64,000 bases of DNA from Nocardioides halotolerans DSM 19273 (lineage in GTDB: Bacteria; Actinomycetota; Actinomycetes; Propionibacteriales; Nocardioidaceae). How positions within the stretch are numbered: the first letter of the stretch is position 1; every line of letters begins with the position of its first letter. Positions 49,745-59,200 of this stretch are shown piece by piece. Both the position numbers and the translations under genes were made by a program. Under the pieces are notes generated by a model, which worked only from the letters and a program-made list of their open reading frames with translations, was not told where the DNA came from and did no database searches. Where the stretch lies: the NCBI RefSeq assembly GCF_000422805.1, contig NZ_KE383924.1, positions 185,772-249,771 of the forward strand. The letters are read 5' to 3'.

Positions 49745-51021
49745 CAGCGGGAGACAGTACGCCGACGGCGCGCCAGCACCGGACGCAGGAGCAGGGCGAG
49801 CAGCAGCGTGCCGCCGCCGGCCAGGCCCCACCACACCGCGTCGTCGCGCGTCTGGGCGAGGACGTCCTCGGGCTCGTCGGGCACCGAGAGCAGCTGCGGC
49901 TCGTGCTCGACGGTGCCTGCCCCGACCTCCGTGCCGTCGTCGTCGACCTGCATCGGCCGGGTCAGCGCGTCCATCGCCTGCACCTCGCCGGCACCGACGA
50001 GGGTGTTGGGGACGTCGGGGCGCCCGTTGGCGGTGGTGAGCAGGCGCCGCACGGACGCCGCGATCGACTCGTCGCGCGCCGACTGGAGCAGGGCCAGCAC
50101 GCCGGAGACCTCCGCGGCGGCGTAGGACGTCGCGGGGTCGGCCAGGAGGCACGACTCGCCGCGCAGCGAGTAGGACACGCCGCCCGCGGTGGGTGCGGCG
50201 ACGTCGGTCGTCGAGTTCTCCAGCACCCAGCTCGTGGGGTCGGGGTTGCTCGACCCGGCGGGGGTGGCGTTGACGCCGAGCACGTGCTCGAGGTCGGCTG
50301 GGTGGATGTACGGCGCGGCGTCCTCGCCCGCGGCGTGCGCCTCGAACGACGCCGGCAGGTCGCTCGGCAGCTCGGAGGACCGGTTGCCGGTCGGGGCGAC
50401 CACCACCGCCCCGAGCTCCCAGAGCCGGGCGATCCTGGCCTCGATCTCGGGGTCCTCGGGGATCGCGAGCGACATGTTCACGATCCGGATGTCCAGGGTC
50501 GGCACCGCGGCGATCACGGCGTCGAGGCCCTCGCGCAGGTTGTCGACCGTCATCGGCGACTCGGTGCTGTCGGGGGCGGTCGACGCGTCCGGCTCGTCGT
50601 AGACGCGCACGTCGAAGATGCGCGCCCACGGCGCGATGCCCACGGGCCCGCCGCCGGGCCGGGCCCGTCCCGCGATCAGGCCCGCCACCGCCGTGCCGTG
50701 GTAGTAGACCGGCTCCTGCTGCTTGACGCCGGCCCGGACCGGCTCGCCCGCGCGACGGATCGGAGCCGAGCTCGCGACGCCGGAGTCGATGACCGCGACC
50801 GTCACGCCCTCCCCCGGCTTGACGCGCAGCTTCTTCAGCCGTGCCAGCGCGTCGTCGACGCCCATCTCCTGGAGCGGCAGGCTCGGCGCGCTCGTGGCGA
50901 AGTGCGTGGTGTCCTGCAGCGGGATGGCCTGGCAGTCGGCCTCCACGCCGTCGTCGGCGACCGCGGCCGGGCACACGACGAGCGAGGCCGTCACCGCGGC
51001 GCCGGCGAGCGCGAGCCTCAC
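49744..51021 (-). CDS. mycP: Mycosin-type subtilisin protease (type VII secretion)
   Basis: This 425-residue protein has a signal peptide (LALAGAAVTASLVVCPAAVA), the catalytic Asp79 (VAVIDSGV), His108 (YYHGTAVAGLIAG), oxyanion Asn213 (PTGN) and Ser299 (ATSYAAAEVSG), and a C-terminal membrane helix (about 397-415) with a basic end. The Ser motif is ATSYAAAEV instead of the usual GTSxAxPxV, so Gly and Pro are replaced. MycP is essential for ESX assembly and cleaves secreted substrates. GTG 51021 overlaps the eccB stop. Confidence 0.93.
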   Translation of the reverse strand: MRLALAGAAVTASLVVCPAAVADDGVEADCQAIPLQDTTHFATSAPSLPLQEMGVDDALARLKKLRVKPGEGVTVAVIDSGVASSAPIRRAGEPVRAGVKQQEPVYYHGTAVAGLIAGRARPGGGPVGIAPWARIFDVRVYDEPDASTAPDSTESPMTVDNLREGLDAVIAAVPTLDIRIVNMSLAIPEDPEIEARIARLWELGAVVVAPTGNRSSELPSDLPASFEAHAAGEDAAPYIHPADLEHVLGVNATPAGSSNPDPTSWVLENSTTDVAAPTAGGVSYSLRGESCLLADPATSYAAAEVSGVLALLQSARDESIAASVRRLLTTANGRPDVPNTLVGAGEVQAMDALTRPMQVDDDGTEVGAGTVEHEPQLLSVPDEPEDVLAQTRDDAVWWGLAGGGTLLLALLLRPVLARRRRTVSR

Positions 51022-52460
51022 GTCGGCGGCTTCCGGCAGTCCTCCGACGACTGCGGCTGGCCCGGCTGGTTGGCCGGCGGGCACAACGCCGCGCTCGTCG
51101 AGAGGGCCACGCCCTCGTCGAACAGCCCGGCCCACTCGTCGGGCACCACGGGCGCGGTGCTCTCGTCGTAGCCGAGCTTCTCGAGCGTGATGGGACCGCC
51201 CACCAGCGGGTAGGCCTTGCCGAGGGGGTCGATGACGATCGTGGAGTCGCTCTCGGTCTCGTCCCAGGTGCCGACCTGGACGAACGCGCCGCGGCCGCGG
51301 TCGAGCGAGACCGTCCGCTGGGCGGCGGCGATCTCGCCCTCGGCGCCCGCCTCCGGCGACTCGGCGTCCGCGGTCGGCGAGCCGGCCAGCCACACCCGCG
51401 GAGCCTGGCCCGCCGCGACGTCGAGCTGCGCGCAGGGGGCCGAGTTGAGCGGCCCGAGCGCCGTGTCGGGCCAGTGCGCACCGGTGTAGGTCGTCTCGGC
51501 GTACGACGCGGGCAGGCCCACGCCCTCGAGCAGGCGGGGGCCGTGCTTGAACGACGAGTTCTCCAGCACCGCGAGCGCGAACGGGTCCAGCGGCTGCCAG
51601 CCGCCGTCGATCACCATCGCCGCGCGGTCGCCGTCGACGACGTAGTCGCCGACCCGCGCGTCCGGCACCGGGGCATCGACCGCCTTCCGGCCGAGGTGGG
51701 GCAGGTCGAACCCGCCCGGCCCGATCTCGCCGCCCTCCGGGAACAGCGCGAGCCACTGCGCCGGCACGTCGATCGCCTCGACCTTCTGACCGAGGCCGTA
51801 GTCGATCAGGAGGTTGTCGCCCTCGGACTCGGCGATCGGGTAGCGGTAGGCGCGCTGCTCGCGAGCCTCGCGGCTGCTCGAGGTGGCGATCAGCCAGTAG
51901 CGCTCCGCGCTGTGCACGACGATGGCTGCGCTCGTGGTCGGCGTGACCCGCTCCTCGTCGGACACGTCGACGGCGATGCCGACGTCGTCGTTCGTGCACG
52001 CGGTCCAGCCCGTCTGGATGAACTGCCGCGGCCGCGGCAGGGTCTGCGGCGCCCCCAGGATGCCGATCGGGATGCCGGGCGTCTGCTCGTCGACGACCTC
52101 CTGGTCGACGGAGGTGGCCTTCACGTCGGCACCGAGGATCAGCTGCGCCGAGGTGATGTTGATGACCGGGATCAGCTCGGGCGGGTCGTCCTCCTCGAGG
52201 ATGACGTACGTCGCCGGCTGGTCGCCCCGCGTGACCACCAGCCCCACGCGGTTCCAGTCCTCCGGCGTGCGCGCGGAGAGCACCGAGGCGATCGCGGCAC
52301 CGGCGACGAGGAGCACCGCGAGCGCGAGCCCGCCGACCACGGTGCGACCGGGGCGCGACGGCTCCACCTCGCGCCCGCCCGGTGCGCCGGAGAGGAACGC
52401 CGTGACGAGCCGGCGCCGCGAGAACGAGTAGGCCTCGACGAGGTCCTTCTTGGTGGCCAT
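51018..52460 (-). CDS. eccB: Type VII secretion protein EccB
   Basis: This 480-residue protein has a cytoplasmic N-terminus ATKKDLVEAYSFSRRRLVTAFLSG, typical of EccB, then one membrane helix (about 43-65). A large periplasmic part of R1-R4-type repeats follows, with FIQTGWTACTND and late Cys pairs. It is part of the EccBCDE membrane complex. The stop overlaps mycP (GTGA), and the gene is five bases from eccD, indicating one operon. Confidence 0.92.
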   Translation of the reverse strand: MATKKDLVEAYSFSRRRLVTAFLSGAPGGREVEPSRPGRTVVGGLALAVLLVAGAAIASVLSARTPEDWNRVGLVVTRGDQPATYVILEEDDPPELIPVINITSAQLILGADVKATSVDQEVVDEQTPGIPIGILGAPQTLPRPRQFIQTGWTACTNDDVGIAVDVSDEERVTPTTSAAIVVHSAERYWLIATSSSREAREQRAYRYPIAESEGDNLLIDYGLGQKVEAIDVPAQWLALFPEGGEIGPGGFDLPHLGRKAVDAPVPDARVGDYVVDGDRAAMVIDGGWQPLDPFALAVLENSSFKHGPRLLEGVGLPASYAETTYTGAHWPDTALGPLNSAPCAQLDVAAGQAPRVWLAGSPTADAESPEAGAEGEIAAAQRTVSLDRGRGAFVQVGTWDETESDSTIVIDPLGKAYPLVGGPITLEKLGYDESTAPVVPDEWAGLFDEGVALSTSAALCPPANQPGQPQSSEDCRKPPT

Positions 52461-52465
52461 CAGGA

Positions 52466-53824
52466 TCAGCTCTTGATGGCGGAGTAGATGCCGGTCGCGA
52501 GCACCACCAGCGGCAGCAGCGCGAGGAGCGAGACGGTCTCGGCGAGGTCGCCGAGCCGGCCCCGTCGCAGCGACGAGGTCGTGGGCACCAGCGTGAGCGC
52601 GAGCAGGGCGGCGCCGGTCGCGGCGAGGGTGACCGCGACGGTCGGGCGCCAGTCGGGGTGCATCCACAGCAGCGAGACGGCGATCGACCCCAGGCCGAGG
52701 ATGCCCGAGCCGAGCCCGACGAGGACCTCCTGGCCGGTGCGGTACTGGCGGGTCCGCAGCATTACGACCAGGCAGGAGACGACCGCCAGGAGCGTGCCGG
52801 AGAGGCCCAGGCTCACGGCGAGCGGCGCGACCAGCACGAGCAGCAGGCCGACCGTCGCCGAGGTGGCGACCAGGATCTGGTGGGCGAGCCGGGCGTCGGA
52901 GCGGACGCGCGCCGGGTCGATCTCCTCGGGGTCGGCGGTGATGTCGGCCGGGGCGAACAGCTGGTCGACGTGCGTGCTGGTGACGCCGAGCGCGAGCCAG
53001 GGGAAGACCGAGCCCGCGAGCACCACGACCGCCAGCGCCGTCGTGAGCACCACCGCGGGGTCGAACGAGCCGGCCCGGGTCAGCAGCCCGGTGGCGAGGA
53101 AGATCGCCCCGACCACGACCGGCGGCAGCGCGAGCGTGCGCCCTTCGCCGAGGCCGACGACGCAGATCAGGGCCGCCACCAGCGCCCCGCCGCCTGCGCA
53201 CGCGACCGGGAGGCCGAAGAAGTCGCCGTCCTCGCGCAGCACGAGCATCAGCCCGGCGAGCGCGGCGTAGAGGCAGCCCATCCAGGCCACCACCACCGCG
53301 GCCTCGGGCTCGTGCTGGGCCCGCGAGAGCACGATCGCGCCGGCCACCAGCGCCATCGCCACGACCGCGGCGGCGACGCCCGCCAGCAGCGAGGTGTACT
53401 GGATCAGCAGCGCGACAGCGCCGAGCGCCATGAGCAGGCCCGCCGCCGCGAGGGCGGTACGCCGACCGGAGGCCGGCGCCCACGGCTGCAGGTCGCGCTC
53501 GACCACGTCGGTCATCGCCTCGACGACGTCGTCGTAGATGCGCGGCGGTGCCTCGTCGACACCCGCGGTGACCGTGAGCAGGCCGCCGTCCTCGACCCCC
53601 TGGGTGATCAGGCCGGTCTCGGGTGCGAGCTCGCGGCCGTCCGCCGTGACCACGCGGTAGCCGCCGTAGGCGGTCGCGGCGTCGAGGAGCCCGACGCTGC
53701 GAGCCAGCTCGGGCACGAGCTCGGCCAGTGGCACCGAGCCGGGCAGCACGAGGTCGACCCGGCGGGTGCCGGACGAGACGCTGACCCGCACCAGTCCCGA
53801 CGTGCTGACCGGTGCCTGACTCAT
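52466..53824 (-). CDS. eccD: Type VII secretion integral membrane protein EccD
   Basis: This 452-residue protein has an N-terminal ubiquitin-like (YukD) domain (about 12-95: VRVSVSSGTRRVDLVLPGSVPLAEL) followed by about 11 membrane helices, the EccD layout. It forms the channel-like core. The ATG at 53824 has a near-perfect ribosome site (GGGAGG six bases before). A strong hairpin sits between it and the upstream WXG100 genes. Confidence 0.92.
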   Translation of the reverse strand: MSQAPVSTSGLVRVSVSSGTRRVDLVLPGSVPLAELVPELARSVGLLDAATAYGGYRVVTADGRELAPETGLITQGVEDGGLLTVTAGVDEAPPRIYDDVVEAMTDVVERDLQPWAPASGRRTALAAAGLLMALGAVALLIQYTSLLAGVAAAVVAMALVAGAIVLSRAQHEPEAAVVVAWMGCLYAALAGLMLVLREDGDFFGLPVACAGGGALVAALICVVGLGEGRTLALPPVVVGAIFLATGLLTRAGSFDPAVVLTTALAVVVLAGSVFPWLALGVTSTHVDQLFAPADITADPEEIDPARVRSDARLAHQILVATSATVGLLLVLVAPLAVSLGLSGTLLAVVSCLVVMLRTRQYRTGQEVLVGLGSGILGLGSIAVSLLWMHPDWRPTVAVTLAATGAALLALTLVPTTSSLRRGRLGDLAETVSLLALLPLVVLATGIYSAIKS

Positions 53825-53889
53825 GTGACCTCCCGAATGGTGACGAACGGGACTGTAGTGCGGGGAGTACCCGCCCTCCTCACACGGCA

Positions 53890-53918
53890 GGAGGACCGGC
53901 GCCGGGCGCCGGTCCTCC
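53890..53918 (-). terminator. Strong hairpin between WXG100 genes and eccD
   Basis: GGAGGACCGGCGCC (53890-53903) and GGCGCCGGTCCTCC (53905-53918) are perfect complements. It lies 44 bases after the WXG100 stop and 66 bases before eccD, on the shared minus strand. Partial termination here could make the substrates more abundant than the machinery. Confidence 0.65.
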
Positions 53919-53961
53919 GAGGTGTCGTGCGACGTGTCGTGCGAGCTGCGGTGCTCCAGGC

Positions 53962-54270
53962 TCAGCCGATCTGGAACGAGTTGGCGCCGCGCATGTCGGC
54001 CGAGTGGTAGTCCTGGTTGGACTGGCCCACGGTCGTGCCGGTGTCGTTGAGGAGCTGCATCATCTCGGCGATCGCGGTGTCCCACTTGCGCTTCGCGTCG
54101 ACGTAGGCCGTCTGCGCGTTACCGGACCACTCGCTCTGCAGCGGGGCCAGGTCGCGCTCGAGGTTGTTCATGCGGTCGTCGATGTCCTTGACCATCTTGT
54201 AGAGATGGTCGGTGACCTCCTGGAGGCCACCGTGGTTGACGACGAGGCCGTCGAAGCCACTGCTGGTCAT
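53962..54270 (-). CDS. WXG100-family ESX protein
   Basis: This 102-residue protein has the WXG motif in QSEWSGNAQTAY (W48-S-G50). Helix-turn-helix flanks (about 18-42 and 55-85) and a C-terminal helix fit the EsxA/EsxB fold. There is no signal peptide, as expected for a substrate of this system. A strong ribosome site (AAGGAGAGAG) precedes ATG 54270. It probably dimerises with the next WXG100 protein. Confidence 0.94.
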   Translation of the reverse strand: MTSSGFDGLVVNHGGLQEVTDHLYKMVKDIDDRMNNLERDLAPLQSEWSGNAQTAYVDAKRKWDTAIAEMMQLLNDTGTTVGQSNQDYHSADMRGANSFQIG

Positions 54271-54298
54271 GTCTCTCTCCTTCGTCCTGTCGTCCGGG

Positions 54299-54628
54299 TC
54301 AGTACTGCTTCACGCCGTCGAGGCGGCTGTGGTTCTTGTTCATGTTGTCCGACTGCGCCTGGTCGGTGTTGATGTTGTCGCGCTCGGTCGAGGTCAGCGC
54401 GGCCTCGAAGTCGTTGAGGGCGCGGACGATGCGGTCCTGCTTCTCGGTCCAGGCCTGGTGCAGGCCGAAGAAGGCCTTGCCGCCCTGGCCCTGCCACTTG
54501 CCCTGGTAGCCGACGATCGTGTCGGACATCGTCCGCGAGAGCCGGTCGAAGTCGCTCTTGGCGTTGGCAACCATGCCCGCCGCGCGTGACAGCGTCCGGT
54601 CGCCTGCCTTCATCTCTGGCGTCGCCAT
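54299..54628 (-). CDS. WXG100-family ESX protein, partner
   Basis: This 109-residue protein has the motif GKWQGQGGKAF (W-Q-G) between helices (about 8-42 and 52-85). It lies 28 bases upstream of the other WXG100 gene in the same direction. The C-terminal end lacks an obvious YxxxD/E signal, although TDQAQSDNMNKNHSRLDGVKQY could supply an export helix. It is a likely heterodimer partner. The ATG at 54628 is preceded by AAAGGGATGAGG. Confidence 0.94.
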   Translation of the reverse strand: MATPEMKAGDRTLSRAAGMVANAKSDFDRLSRTMSDTIVGYQGKWQGQGGKAFFGLHQAWTEKQDRIVRALNDFEAALTSTERDNINTDQAQSDNMNKNHSRLDGVKQY

Positions 54629-54753
54629 GTCGCCTCATCCCTTTCCGTGAGCGGCATGTCGAAGCCACCCGAGTCGTGTGTGCGATGTGTGCTGCCGTGC
54701 GCCGGATCGTCAGTGTGACCCGGACAACCCCGTTCTCCCCGCGAGCCGGACCC

Positions 54754-56121
54754 CTAAACCCGGAACTTGATTTCCCACAGGGTCCGGAAGAGCCCCGACG
54801 CGACGACGAGCGCGGCGATCGTCCCGGCGCCGGCGAGGCCCTCGGCCACCTCGGCACGACGCGACCACCAGGCCGAGCGCCAGCCGCGGCCGGTCGCCAC
54901 CGCCACGACGACGAGGAGGACGGCGAGCAGGATGCCGGCGATGCCCACGGCGATGCGCTGCCCCGGGTCGACGACGTCGAGCAGCACGACGGCGAGCGCG
55001 GCCCAGCAGCTGAGCCCGGCGCCGCGCAGCAGCGCGCGCGCGGCGGGGTGCCGGTAGCTGCGCGCCGCTAGCAGCAGCGCCGCTCCGGAGAGCCCGACCA
55101 TCACCCGCGCGCCGATGCGGTCGACGGGCAGGTCGGCGGTCTTCAGCAGCATCGGGGCCGACACCGCGACCACCGCCCACACGCCCGCCGCCGACGCGGT
55201 GACGATCCGCGCACCGCGGGCCGCGACGTGGGCGACCGCGCTGGGCGGCACCATCGTCCGGCCGCGCCGTCCGGCCGGCCGCTCGCGGGCGGACCAGGCC
55301 GTGACCGCCAGGCGCTCGAGGTCGATGAGGAACTGATCGGGCACGTCGACCGCCATCGCCGGCACGAAGCGCGCGGCCAGCGTCGCGGCGAGCAGCAGCA
55401 CGCTCCACACGACGCGCGGGTCGGCGTGCAGCAGCGCGCCGGCAGCCGTGACGAGGAACAGCCCGACACCGACCACGATCCAGACGCGCAGCGCCTCGTC
55501 GCCCTGGACGTCGAGCGCACGGGCGACGCCGGCCGCGACGGCCGCGACCAGCGCGGTGACACCGACGACCGTCGGGAGCCGCTCGGTCTCCGGCTCCCAG
55601 ACGACGGCGAACGCCGCGGCGGCCGCGAAGGCGGGCGCGGCGACCATGCGGTGCGCACTGAGCCGCCCGACGGGCAGGACGCCCAGGAACGCCGAGAAGC
55701 CGAGGAGACCGACCGTCAGCCGTCCCTCGTCGCTGTCGAGGCCGCCGACCCGGGCGCCGAACCAGCCGGCCAGCCCCGCGACGGCTACGGCGACGGCGAA
55801 CCAGGTGACCGAGAACGGACCTGGGGGCGGGGCGTCCGCCTCGACGGCCACGTGGTCGCCGGCGTGCCGGCGCACCGCGCCTCCGGCGGCCAGGACCTCT
55901 CCGCTGCGGATGCCGAGGTCGGCCATCGACGCGCCGGGTTCGAGCACGGTCCCGGTGCGGCGGTGCAGGGTCGGCGCGAACTGGAGGCCCGCCCGGGCGG
56001 CGTACTCGCGCGCGACGTCGTCGACCGACGCCTCGGGCGGCACCACGAGGTCGAGGGCACCCGCGGGCCCGTGCACGGTCAGCGCGACGGTGTCGTGCGC
56101 CAGCCGCCTGCCGCCCTCCAT
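54754..56121 (-). CDS. Second EccD-like membrane protein
   Basis: This 455-residue protein has an N-terminal ubiquitin-like domain (about 10-80, DTVALTVHGPAGALDLVVPPEASVDDVAREYAARAG) and about 11 helices, so it repeats the EccD layout but is divergent from the gene at 52466. Its presence upstream of the WXG100 pair suggests that the core contains two different EccD subunits or that one acts in a different step. ATG 56121 is used. It is divergent from eccC. Confidence 0.85.
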   Translation of the reverse strand: MEGGRRLAHDTVALTVHGPAGALDLVVPPEASVDDVAREYAARAGLQFAPTLHRRTGTVLEPGASMADLGIRSGEVLAAGGAVRRHAGDHVAVEADAPPPGPFSVTWFAVAVAVAGLAGWFGARVGGLDSDEGRLTVGLLGFSAFLGVLPVGRLSAHRMVAAPAFAAAAAFAVVWEPETERLPTVVGVTALVAAVAAGVARALDVQGDEALRVWIVVGVGLFLVTAAGALLHADPRVVWSVLLLAATLAARFVPAMAVDVPDQFLIDLERLAVTAWSARERPAGRRGRTMVPPSAVAHVAARGARIVTASAAGVWAVVAVSAPMLLKTADLPVDRIGARVMVGLSGAALLLAARSYRHPAARALLRGAGLSCWAALAVVLLDVVDPGQRIAVGIAGILLAVLLVVVAVATGRGWRSAWWSRRAEVAEGLAGAGTIAALVVASGLFRTLWEIKFRV

Positions 56122-56186
56122 CGCGCCACCACCTCGTGTCCCGTCACCGAGCCGGACCAGCCCGGCGTGATCCCGGGCCGGTAGCG

Positions 56187-56221
56187 AGACTAGTTCCCCG
56201 ATTCGGGGGCACACCTATCAT
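56187..56221. promoter_or_regulatory. Divergent promoters of the ESX locus with 13-bp palindrome
   Basis: On the plus strand TATCAT (56216-56221) is a good -10 for eccC. On the minus strand TAGTCT (56192-56187) is a good -10 for the second eccD-like gene. Between them CCCCGATTCGGGG (56196-56208) is a palindrome about a central T. One regulator bound there could control both directions. Confidence 0.5.
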
Positions 56222-56254
56222 CGGACGGTCCGGCTCGGGGATGACGGGAGTGGT

Positions 56255-59200
56255 GTGACGACGACGGAGAGGCCGCTGGTGCCACGCACCGCGGCACCGG
56301 GCGGTGGCCTCACCCCCGCCCTGTCCGCCACCGGGTCGACGACGCAGACCCCGGGGCCGGGCACGAGCACGCTGCGCGGCGGCCGGGTCGGCGAGCCCGA
56401 GCTGCCCCACGGCCAGCTCCAGCTGCAGCCGCCGCCCCAGATCGAGCAGTCCGAGGGCGCCAGCGGCGTGCTGATGAACGCGATCCCGATGCTCGGCTCG
56501 CTGGGCTCGATCGTGCTCGTCGCGACGATGAGCGGCGCCAGCACCGGCGGCCGCCAGTACATCGCGGCCGGCATGTTCCTCTTCGCGACCCTCGGGTTCG
56601 TCGTCGTGCAGATCGACCGCCAGCGCAAGCAGCGGATCCAGCAGGTCACCGGCACCCGCACCGAGTACCTCCGCTACCTCGCCAACGTCCGCCAGCTCGC
56701 CCGCGAGGCCGCCGACCAGCAGCGGCAGGCGCTCACGTGGCACCACCCCGAGCCCGCCGCGCTGCCCGCGCTCGCCGAGGACCGCACCCGCATCTGGGAG
56801 CACGGCAGCAGCGACCCGCGGTTCCTGCACGTGCGCTACGGCGTGTGCCACCAGCCGCTCTCGCTCGAGCTGCTGCCGCCCGAGAGCGCACCGATCGACC
56901 AGGTCGACCCCGCCGCGGCGTCGGCGCTGCACCGGCTGCTCGTCGTGCACCGGCTCCAGCCCGACCTCCCGGCGTCGGTGGACCTGCGGGCGTTCGACCG
57001 GATCGAGGTGTGCGGCCCCGAGGAGCCGGCGCGCTCGCTGGCGCGGGCGATGATCTGCTCCGCGACGGCGTTCCACTCCCCCGAGCACCTCGTCGTCGCC
57101 GTGCTCAGCACCGAGCAGAACCTCGCGCACTGGGACTGGATCAAGTGGCTGCCCCACGGCCAGAGCGCGCAGCAGTCCGACGCGGTGGGGCCGCGGCGGA
57201 TGGTGTCCACCTCGCTCGACGAGCTGGCGTCCCTGCTGCCGGCCGACCTGAGCGAGCGGCCGCGCTTCGGCGCCGAGGAGCGGCCCGCGACCCCGCACAT
57301 CCTCCTCGTGATCGACGGCGCCGAGCTGCCGCCGGGCAACCACACCGTGCCGCCCGACGGCGTGCACGGCGTCACGGTGCTCGACCTGCCGGTGCGCTGG
57401 GACGAGCTCGAGGACCCGACCCGGCTCCGGCTGCAGTTCGAGGCGGCGTCCGAGGCGACGGAGCCCGTCGGCGGCCGCTACCCGGTGCAGGCGCTGCGGC
57501 TGCGCGACGAGGTGATCCGCGCCAAGGTCGACCAGTGCTCGCTGGCCACGGCCGAGGCCTTCGCGCGGCGGCTCACGCCGCTGCACACCGTCAGCGGCGT
57601 GGTCGAGAGCAGCGGCGCCGAGTCGAGCGGCGACGCCGACTTCATGGAGCTGCTGGCGCTCGGCGACGTGCACCGGTTCGACCCCGACCGGGCCTGGCAG
57701 CAGCGGCCGGCCCGCGACCGCCTGCGGGTCCCGATCGGCACCGGCGAGGGCGGCGCGGTGGTGCACCTCGACATCAAGGAGTCCGCCCAGCAGGGCATGG
57801 GCCCGCACGGCTTGGTGATCGGTGCGACCGGCTCGGGCAAGTCGGAGTTCCTGCGGACGCTCGTGCTCGGGCTGACCATGACGCACTCCCCCGAGCACCT
57901 CAACATGGTGCTGGTCGACTTCAAGGGCGGTGCGACGTTCGCGGGGATGTCGGAGCTGCCGCACGTGTCGGCGGTGATCACCAACCTCGCCCAGGAGCTC
58001 ACGCTCGTCGACCGCATGCAGGACGCCCTGAGCGGCGAGATGGTGCGCCGGCAGGAGCTGCTGCGCGAGGCCGGCAACTTCGCCTCGATCCGCGACTACG
58101 AGAAGGCACGGGCCACTGGCGAGCCGCTCGAGCCGCTGCCGTCGCTCTTCATCGTCGTCGACGAGTTCTCCGAGATGCTCGCGGCCAAGCCGGAGTTCAT
58201 CGACCTGTTCGTCGCCATCGGCCGGCTCGGCCGCTCGCTGGGCCTGCACCTCCTGCTCGCCTCTCAGCGGCTCGAGGAGGGTCGCCTCCGCGGCCTCGAG
58301 TCGCACCTCTCCTACCGCGTCGGCCTGCGCACGTTCTCGGCGCAGGAGTCGCGTGCGGTGCTCGGCGTGCCCGACGCCTACGAGCTGCCGCCCATCCCGG
58401 GCCTGGCCTACCTCAAGCCGGACCCGACGACGATGGTGCGGTTCAAGGCGGCCTACGTCTCGGGCCCGCCGTCCGGTCGGGTGCGCGTACGCCGCGACGA
58501 GGGCGGCAAGCTCCGCGGCATCCTGCCGTTCACGATCTCGGAGGTGCTCAAGCTCGACGTGCCCGTCGACGAGCCCGAGCCCGAGCCGGCGCCGGTCGAG
58601 CCCGGCGACCAGCAGTCGCTGCTCGACATCGCCGTCGGGCACATGGTCGGGCACGGGCCGGCCGCGCACCAGGTCTGGCTGCCGCCGCTCGACGTGCCCG
58701 ACACCCTCGACGAGCTGATGCCCGACCTCGCGGTCGACCCGCGGCTCGGCCTCGTGTCCCAGGAGTGGCGCGCGCTCGGCGGCCTCGTCGTACCCCTCGG
58801 CACCGTGGACCGACCGCGCGAGCAGCGGCGCGACACCCTGTCGGTCGACCTGTCCGGCGGTGCCGGCCACCTCGCCGTGGTCGGTGGCCCGCGCAGCGGC
58901 AAGAGCACCACGCTGCGCTCGGTCGTGGCCGGGATGGCGCTGACGACGACACCGCTCGAGTCGCAGTTCTTCGTGCTCGACTTCGGCGGCGGCACCTTCG
59001 CGGGCATGGCCGGCCTGCCGCACGTCTCCGGCATCGGCACCCGGTCGGAGCCCGACGTCGTGAGCCGGATCATCGCCGAGGTCACCGGGATCGTCGACCG
59101 GCGCGAGCGCTACTTCCGCGCCAACGGCATCGACTCGATCGAGACCTACCGCACGCGGCGCGCGCAGGGTCGGGCGGACGACGGGTACGGCGACGTGTTC

